A stretch of 64,000 nucleotides of DNA, taken from NCBI GenBank assembly GCA_932294295.1, contig OW028578.1:38896685-38960684 (forward strand), read 5' to 3'. Below, piece by piece: positions 57,120 through 64,000 of the stretch. The stretch's first letter is position 1, and each line of letters opens with the position of its first letter. This DNA comes from Alitta virens (Eukaryota; Annelida; Polychaeta; Phyllodocida; Nereididae). Below the pieces are notes generated by a model. That model worked only from the letters and a program-made list of their open reading frames with translations. It was not told the origin of the DNA and ran no database searches. The translations under genes were made by a program, and so were the position numbers.

Positions 57120-58040
57120 TAGCTAAAAGAGTGAGTGGGCATAGCAGTTGATTAAGTACATGGGGTCGACTTCACCAATAAGGCCATTTTTGCAAGTTTA
57201 TGGCCGCAATATCGAGGTGATTTTGACAGCAATGTAAAATGAAATGGATTAGAACCAGGTTCAAAATTAGTACTGATTGGTCCTAATTGTTGTTCTTGAC
57301 AGTGAGGCGTCTTAAAAATGAGATGGTATTGACACAGGCAATTGCCATCATGACAACACTTAGCGAGTTATGCTAAGAATAAGACCAAGGCTACTGACTT
57401 TGTCAAGAACAGCTTTTACTCCCCCTGCGTAACTGCCTTCAATGATGGGGGCTAGTTTCAGTCAATAATATCATATTACACATCACAAATGACAATATCA
57501 TACACAAAAATAATTTTCCTGCTTATTCGAAGTAATAACTTTCATTATTTATGGGTATTTACCACTTATATACCAGGAATTCCTTGCCTGTACGCTGGGA
57601 AATGTTCAATTCTCATCTCTAGAGGTAGTGGTAGCTAATTTGCATATTTCACCATCTACACACATGATGGTGCTTCCTGATTGGCCAATATCTCCCAAGC
57701 ACAGTCTGCTGTCAGCTTTAAGCCAATTAAGTGACCTAACTGAGTAATCTTTGTTTAAGAATTAAGTGTAATCAATGCAAACACAACTGATATGAAGTTT
57801 CATCATGAGACATTCAATGCCATAAGCCAGCCTATTAGGTAAACTTTTTAGTATTTAAGTCCAACTGATAAACTAGCAAAATAATTGCCATCAAGCTCAA
57901 GGCATTTCCTAATGTATTTATTCTGATTGGCTGTTGCAAATGACATAGCTACCTCTTAAGATGAGAAGCTAATTAAGGCAGTCAGGAGCCTTGGTATTAC
58001 TTAAATTGTAAAAATGTATATTTCAGTGTCAGTCCAATTT
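57120..58040. other. Stretch with no supported gene
   Basis: Isolated 17-bp-type motifs near 57300; otherwise no feature recognised. Confidence 0.4.
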
Positions 58041-58197
58041 ACAGAATCCTGCCCTGAGACCACCTCATTATTAGGGTCATCTCTCTTTCAGACCACCTCA
58101 ATATCATCCATAATGAACCAATAGTTCTTGTCATGGTATTTTACCTTATTATTAAGAAATTTCTCCAATAAGGCGAGTACATTTTGCACTTGTCTTG

Positions 58198-58460
58198 ACT
58201 GTGAGGTGGTCTTAATGGTGAGGTAGTCTTAATAGTGATGTGGTCTTCATAGTGAGATGATCTTAATAGTGAGGTGGTCTTAATAGTGAGATGATCTTAA
58301 TAGTGAGGTAGTCTTAATAGTGAGATGGTCTTAATAGTGAGGTGTTCTTAATATTGAGATGATCTTAATAGTGAGGTGGTCTTAATGGTCAGGTGGTTTT
58401 AATAGTGAGGTGGTCTTAATAGTGAGGTGCTCTTAATAGTGAGGTGCTCTTAATATTGTG
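58198..58460. repeat. 17-bp minisatellite, (GTGAGGTGGTCTTAATA)n
   Basis: About 15 units. To its left, 58040-58190 has AGACCACCTCA motifs in the opposite sense, so array and motif together look like an expanded TIR element. Confidence 0.9.
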
Positions 58461-59471
58461 ATCTTAGTTGTGAGGCGTCTTTATAGTTAAATAGTGAAAT
58501 TACATTATCATTATTCTATGTTTAGCCATCATTCTATACTCACAATTTGTCCTAAACTGGGCCCTCATCAATCATGGACTTACTATGCACACATATTAAT
58601 CAAGCAGCTATCATTGCCCCTTGTGTGACCTTGAGCTAGTAGGTCAAAGGTCATGGCCTTGATTGAGGGTGGCACTTGGAGATCCCCCTGTGGTCAGATT
58701 GAGATGTTAGAGCCCCGGTAATTGCATGAGCCTTCTTGGTGCAGTGATGATGTACCCCTGCCTCCTGGATGCAGATGCAGTGCTACAGAGGCAGGCATGC
58801 TACATCCCTATATTACCATGGTAACGCAATATGAATATGAGAGTGCTAGTTATAAAGGGGTCATTCTGAGAAATATTAAATATCAAAATAAACGCTGTCA
58901 TATGTATGCAATTGATACTTTAATATGAATATATATTGAGAGCAGAATAATAATTGATAGGACAGAATAATTGTTTTTAAACCTGGGCCTAGGCCTTTAT
59001 CAAGGATAGAACTATCATACTATGTTCTATGACAGCCCAGGTATCTATAAGCGAACGAACTGTCTGAGTCTGAAAATATTTGGGTCAACGCAGCAGCCTA
59101 GGCAGCACAGGCAGGGAAGGGGTTGCCTATGCTATGGTATATATACTTTAAAAGGCTGCTGCTCTTCTAATATTAGTCCGATTTTAGTTAAATAAAAACT
59201 GAATTGTTTAGAGAAATGTGTAGGATTATATTTATACAATAGATAAATAAAATTCTGAGTAAAGAATGGAGTATACAAGGCACAAACACTGGTCTCAATG
59301 AGGCAGTAGCCATCATACTGTATTAAAGTGTTTACATTGTAGGCCTAGTGCTGCTGGCATTCTACACACAACACCAGGAATCTATATTCTTTTTTTGAAA
59401 AAGAATATTCTTGTTCATAATATCAGTCACATTAGATATTCATACTTAAATCTATCATAGTACTGTATCAT
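58461..59471. other. Stretch with no supported gene
   Basis: Contains an X-box-like ATTACCATGGTAAC (58812-58825) and no recognised repeat or exon. Confidence 0.4.
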
Positions 59472-59560
59472 TAAGATTCTCCCAGGAAAGTTGAAAGTGG
59501 CTTATGCTTGAACAGGCCTGTGTGTAATTGCAAAGTCAGTTGTGATGCTGTTCGATGATA
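59472..59560 (+). mobile_element. SINE-C 3' fragment
   Basis: TCTCCCAGGAAAGTTGAAAG and TGCTTGAACAGGCCTGTG match the 3' part of the copy at 47130-47470. Confidence 0.5.
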
Positions 59561-59837
59561 ACAGACAATACACCCTGATTTACATTGACAATGAAATGTA
59601 GTCATGACAGTATGCCGGAATACCCGAGTGGCCATGCCAGCTCCTGGGTATGCTATCACTGTTTCCAGATTGCTTCTCAATATCTTGTACACGCAGACCC
59701 ATGCAGATTTTCTGGATAAACAGCACGCACAGTGAGTTAGAGCATGGGAGTCATCAGTGACTCCATGGTTAGAGTCTACCGGATACTCGTGTTGTTTTTG
59801 GTTGGTAAAACGCTGTTATTTGTCAATGTATATAAGT

Positions 59838-60360
59838 CTCCAATACTACTGGGTCTGAAGCTTTAGTCAGCTTATATGACCAGCTGCCAGAGGCAGATGT
59901 AATGAAGAGATGATAGTACTTGCATGGAGGCCACGTAATGTTATGTATTTACCCCATGGGTGGAGTCTTTAACGTGCCTCAGCATAGGCACCAAATACGA
60001 GGCACCTCCAATTTAACGTCTCATGCGATCGACATTGAGGTGGGGCCCTAGCTCAGTGGTAGCGCGCTGGGCTTCCAACCACTGGGTCCCGGGTTCAATT
60101 CCCAGTCGAGCCTAAGTTGGATGGCTGTTTCATCCTTCATCTCAATGCTGTGGTCCCTGCCTGTCCTAGTTAGCCCAGCATGTGCAGAAATACAGGACAT
60201 AAAGCCCTAATCCACCCACCCACTTTGCAATCGACATCCAGCTGGGATGTAGCTCATGAAGATTTCCTGGGCTGGGAATCAAACCTGGAGCCTTCAGAAG
60301 AGCTGGCCAATGTGGAATTGGTGGATTTCTCAAAATCACTCGGCCACTCAGCTGCTTATT
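59838..60360 (-). mobile_element. SINE-B copy interrupted by SINE-A
   Basis: The most complete second-3'-type SINE-B in minus sense (CTACTGGGTCTGAAGCTTTA; CCAATTTAACGTCTCATGCG), split at ATCGACAT by SINE-A, then CCAGCTGGGATGTAGCTCAT and the head (CACTCGGCCACTCAGCTGC). Confidence 0.82.
60036..60225 (+). mobile_element. SINE-A copy inside SINE-B
   Basis: Duplication TGCGATCGACAT (60024-60035) and TGCAATCGACAT (60226-60237), one difference. Full tRNA-like head GGGCCCTAGCTCAGTGGTAG. Confidence 0.9.
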
Positions 60361-60715
60361 ATATCATAACGTACAAAACTCAAATGCGGAGTTAATTATA
60401 TAAACTGAAACATGTGCACATTTCCAAAATGACTGAAATCAATATCATCCAATATAAATGTAAATGTGTTATAACTTTCAGAACAGTGAAATTTTTTCAT
60501 TGATTTTGACATAGATAGCCCATTGTGTCCAGTCAATAAGTTATGAAAGCCATATAATACATCATATTATACACAGCTCCAAGGCAATTGAATAAACAGT
60601 GCTAATTCTAGCTTTACCTATAAATAAATACTAAGGTCCAAATCATAAAATTGTGTTTTCAGGAAAATCAATGCAAATTTTACGAGTACTGTCAGCTTAG
60701 CAGTGTGTGAGTATA

Positions 60716-60773
60716 CAATAAAATACAATACAATACAATACAAAATTCATTCAAATACAATACAATACAATAT
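60716..60773. repeat. (ACAAT)n microsatellite
   Basis: Two short runs of ATACA/ACAAT units. Confidence 0.8.
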
Positions 60774-60861
60774 ACCTGTTACATGTTTTGAGGAAATAAT
60801 CTTGGAAGAACATACATGTTTCCAGATATAATTGATAATGCTTGCACATGCGTGTACATGA

Positions 60862-60955
60862 TTGCCTTATCATCTCATCTCATCACATGCTTGCCTTATA
60901 ATCTCATCTCATCATTACGTCCGCCAGCAGCAGGTTATATAAGCAGACTAATACG
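60862..60955 (+). mobile_element. SINE-B 3' fragment
   Basis: CCTTATAATCTCATCTCATC, ATTACGTCCGCCAGCAGCAG, with a partial duplication of the CCTTATCATCTCATC segment. Confidence 0.55.
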
Positions 60956-61734
60956 GTTTGATATTGTGAAACTCATGTTTTGGAGCTGCCATGTTCATTG
61001 CTACACTTGAGACAGTTCTGACTTGTAAGACATTTCCTGTTACTTGAAACTTTTTTTAGGTCTCTAGAGACATTCATTTTTCACGAGGATGAAATTCGAG
61101 ACTTAGTCAATTTGAAACTAGAATATTTCAGATTTTAAAGGCTGAATTGTCCAGGGAATTTAATCTTCCAGACATTTAAGCACTTCTAAGTTTCCTGGTA
61201 ATAACATGCAGTGCTGAAAATAATATATTATGTGTCCGCCTAATTGCATTATCAAATTTATTTAGGTGACAAAAATGTAATAATTATGTTGAGGCAATCA
61301 TGCATGAACAGTCTATTTTGCAAAAGTTTCCATTGACCTTATCGAGTAAAATGGAATTATTTTACACCAATATATTTCCCACTAAAAGATAAATGAGGGA
61401 GTTTATAGTAAGCAAAACAATATCTTTGAAACTTCGCAGGTTACTAGTTTAGCATTTAGGCTGTATTATGATGTGAAAAAAAATATTAGGGTCACCTTTT
61501 TCACAATGGCTACACGTCTGATACCACAACACTTCAACACTACAATATTATTGTATTATGAAACAACAAAAATTGCGTATGAAACCTAGTGGTCCCATTT
61601 ATCTAATAATGCACCCTAACCATTGGGCTACTGAGAGCTGTACTGCCCATTAGTACAATTATGGTCCTTTTTAATGGCTTAAAATTGACTTAATCAGTAT
61701 GCAGTTCATGCCTTGTGTAATGACACCGTTCCTA

Positions 61735-61885
61735 CATGGCCAAATGTGCCACGTGCGTTTTCCATGAGAAGGATAAACGCGTGGAAAACGCATGGTTTTT
61801 AGCTAATTATAATGAGGCACAAACCATACGTTTTCCATTCGTTTATCCAAATGCATGGAAAACGCACGTGGCACATTTGACCATG
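61735..61885. mobile_element. Palindromic TA-flanked MITE, copy 6 (151-bp form)
   Basis: CATGGCCAAATGTGCCACGT to GGCACATTTGACCATG, flanked by TA. The arm is complete, in the sense of copies 1 and 2. Confidence 0.9.
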
Positions 61886-62385
61886 TAGTGCAAATTTAGT
61901 GCAAGTCTTTTTGCCGTGCCTCATAATTTTCCAACCACTTTGAGCTGACAGCTTCTGCATGTTTTAGCTATTGTGATCATGGCCTTGGTCTAAGAATTGT
62001 GCCAATAAATCTTCATTAATGACTCCGTTATTGCCTTGCCGACAATGCGGCCAATACAAATGGAGTGACCTTGACCTCTGACCCCTACATAACCAAATTC
62101 TGTTGATGTCACGGTTAATGCACCAATGCAACTATGACTCCACGAAGACCTAATGTTCCAATCACAAATTCATTGTTGATACTACAATATAAGAAGGAGC
62201 TTTAGAAGAGTTATGTAACAATGCAAATGTGCTACATAATTAATTGGTTAATGCACTATAAATTGACAAGACATTTACATACAACAATGTTTATGTGGTC
62301 TGTTAATCTTTGACACAGACAGTGTTTGCATTAATTACTGACTTCTATACAATACATGTAAAGTCAGTAATGCAGAATAGTGTCA
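61886..62385. other. Stretch with no supported gene
   Basis: Nothing recognised. Confidence 0.4.
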
Positions 62386-62398
62386 TCTTGAATATATG

Positions 62399-62584
62399 GT
62401 GGCAGGTGGATTAGGGCTTGACATCCTGTATTTCTGCACCTGATGGGCTAATTAGGACAGGCAGGGACCATGGCAATGAGATGATGGATGAAACAGCCAT
62501 CCAACTTAGGCTCGATCGGAAATTGAACCCGGGCCCAGTGGTTAGAAGCCCAGTGCGCTACCACTTAGCTAGACCCCCACCCCC
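62399..62584 (-). mobile_element. SINE-A copy with perfect 13-bp target duplication
   Basis: TCTTGAATATATG flanks it at 62386-62398 and 62585-62597. The head in minus sense includes GGGTTCAATTTCCGATC. Confidence 0.92.
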
Positions 62585-62597
62585 TCTTGAATATATG

Positions 62598-63160
62598 TAT
62601 ATTAATAGTATATACTACAAATTATGACCACATAAATATTCATTAATTTGTCGAATAAATTACATTTGACTGATGAACAGAATAATAGTGCCACACTCAA
62701 ATATGAACCTTGGACAGTATCTAAATTGAAAACACTTGAAGTGCAAAGCAAAATTTCTAAATATACTTTAATTGCATCTCGTGTTAAATCATATCGTCCG
62801 ATCATGCTGTTGATTAATGGATCCAAACTACTAAAAATGATTAAAGGGAAAGATTCTTGTTTGTTTTGACATTTACATGTCATTACATTTGTCATATTTT
62901 TGCTGAATACGAATTGTCTAATGAATATATGCACTTAATGACCTTTATAGCTTTACATATATTTACATATCTAAACAAAACTTTGTACTTAAATAACTTT
63001 TTGCACTTTAGAATGAAAATTATCTTGATGAGAGAGACTGGATCTAAGTTGCAGTAAAAAACCTGCCTTAAGATCACCTCATTATTAAGAACAATTGGCA
63101 ATTAAGACCACTTGGTATCTTATCTCATTTCATATTTTTATTTATTTTTTTTAGGAGTGA
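62598..63160. other. Stretch with short open frames, no supported gene
   Basis: Overlapping frames at 62602-63101 on both strands lack family motifs. An AAGATCACCTCATTATTAAG motif at 63070 belongs to the 17-bp type. Confidence 0.35.
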
Positions 63161-63169
63161 TATGATTCT

Positions 63170-63300
63170 TTACTTAATCTCAATTCTTATATTATCTTAT
63201 CTCATCTTTATCTCATATCATCTCAATCTTTATCTTATCTTATCTTATCTTATATTGTCTTATCTTATCTTATATTATCTTATCTTGTCTTGTCTTTCAC
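63170..63300. repeat. (TCTTA)n pentanucleotide repeat
   Basis: TTATC/TCTTA units with imperfections over about 130 bp. Confidence 0.85.
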
Positions 63301-63361
63301 TATGAAGAACGTCATACTATTATTACCATTTCACTATTGAGATCACAATTAAAACCACCTC

Positions 63362-63701
63362 ATTGTCTATGCTGAGGCAAGTAAAAGATCCCACCCATGG
63401 GGTAGATGAATAACATGGGTGGACTCCTCCTCTCTCTCGCCTCATCAATCAACCCTCGATAGTGGCAAGAACTTGCATTAGAGAGCTGCACTTTGAACAT
63501 CTGTTTATCTATCTATCTATCTATCTATCTAATAGTATCTATCTATCTATTTAACTATCTATTCATCTATCTATCTATCTATCTATCCATCCATCTTTCT
63601 ATCTATCTATCTATCTATCTATCTCTCCTTCTATCTATTCATCTATCTATCTATCCATCCATCCATCTATCTGTCAATTCATCTATCTATCTTTCTATCT
63701 T

Positions 63702-63756
<55 letters not shown>

Positions 63757-63895
63757 GTCTGTCTTTCTATCTATTCATCTATCTATCTATCTTTCTATCT
63801 ATCCATATATCCATCTATCTATCTATCTAGCTGTCTAGCTATCTATCCCTCCCTCTATCTATCTATTCATCTATCTATCTATCCATATATCTATG
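63362..63895 (+). mobile_element. SINE-B, CTAT-tail type, with about 390 bp of (CTAT)n
   Basis: Starts within the body at TGTCTATGCTGAGGCAAGTA, passes CTCGCCTCATCAATCAACCC and GAGAGCTGCACTTTGAACAT, then enters CTAT/CCAT/CTTT units from 63503 to 63895. 5'-truncated. Confidence 0.88.
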
Positions 63896-64000
63896 ATAAA
63901 AACACCTTAATATTAAGACCACCTCATTATTTAGACCACCTCACTGTTAAGACCATCATACCACCTCATTTTTAGACAATCTCAACTGTGAGACCACCTC
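63896..64000. repeat. 17-bp-type motifs (AAGACCACCTCA) to window end
   Basis: Imperfect TTAAGACCACCTCATTATT units; probably continues beyond the window. Confidence 0.7.

Noticed and set aside
63493..63975. 160-codon frame rich in SIYLSIYL
   Set aside because: CTAT microsatellite translation; the same applies to frames at 11580, 16170, 45183 and 47555.

Overview
This is AT-rich nuclear DNA from an animal, most likely an aquatic invertebrate. The reasons are one gene split by introns with canonical GT/AG junctions and a 12-kb intron, tRNA-derived SINEs, degraded non-LTR retrotransposons (LINEs), several families of short inverted-repeat elements, and very abundant tetranucleotide microsatellites. 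I cannot name the species or phylum from sequence alone. There are no operons, CRISPR arrays or intact RNA genes.

One protein-coding gene is supported, on the minus strand. Three coding exons (27782-28220, 25155-26192, 12981-13067) join in a consistent phase (all phase-1 introns) and encode at least 521 residues: a long, low-complexity, probably cytosolic N-terminus, one transmembrane segment, and an extracellular loop with the W...GLWxxC...C signature of the PMP22/claudin superfamily. The remaining exons (expected TM2-TM4) were not found and may lie below position 1.

The rest is dominated by repeats. (1) SINE-A (about 187 bp, tRNA head at one end; nine copies), most with 9-15 bp target-site duplications. 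(2) SINE-B, an older tRNA-derived family with many copies in both orientations and two alternative 3' ends, one ending in (CTAT)n. (3) SINE-C, three copies. (4) A 151-bp almost wholly palindromic TA-flanked element in six copies. (5) A roughly 100-185 bp element with CCCAGATAGC ends in eight copies. (6) A pogo-like TIR element whose subterminal 17-bp motif has expanded into long arrays. (7) Other paired TIR or dispersed repeats, and LINE fragments (one with RT motifs, several C-terminal tails).

Layout: 1-12.9 kb holds SINE/MITE copies and a 10-bp AGCTCAGTCT array, pentanucleotide and CTAT arrays. 12.98-28.24 kb is the gene, with its large intron filled by MITEs, SINEs, a LINE remnant and a 1.2-kb TIR element. 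28.4-41 kb is repeats, including an AT minisatellite and an AAGT array. 41.1-43.8 kb has two 17-bp-unit arrays flanking a LINE tail. 44-64 kb has further SINEs, CTAT arrays, a (CT)n tract, a perfect 53-bp inverted repeat and a spacerless palindrome. Nested insertions give a partial chronology: SINE-B is older than SINE-A and the 151-bp palindrome, and the CCCAGATAGC element was still moving after SINE-A.
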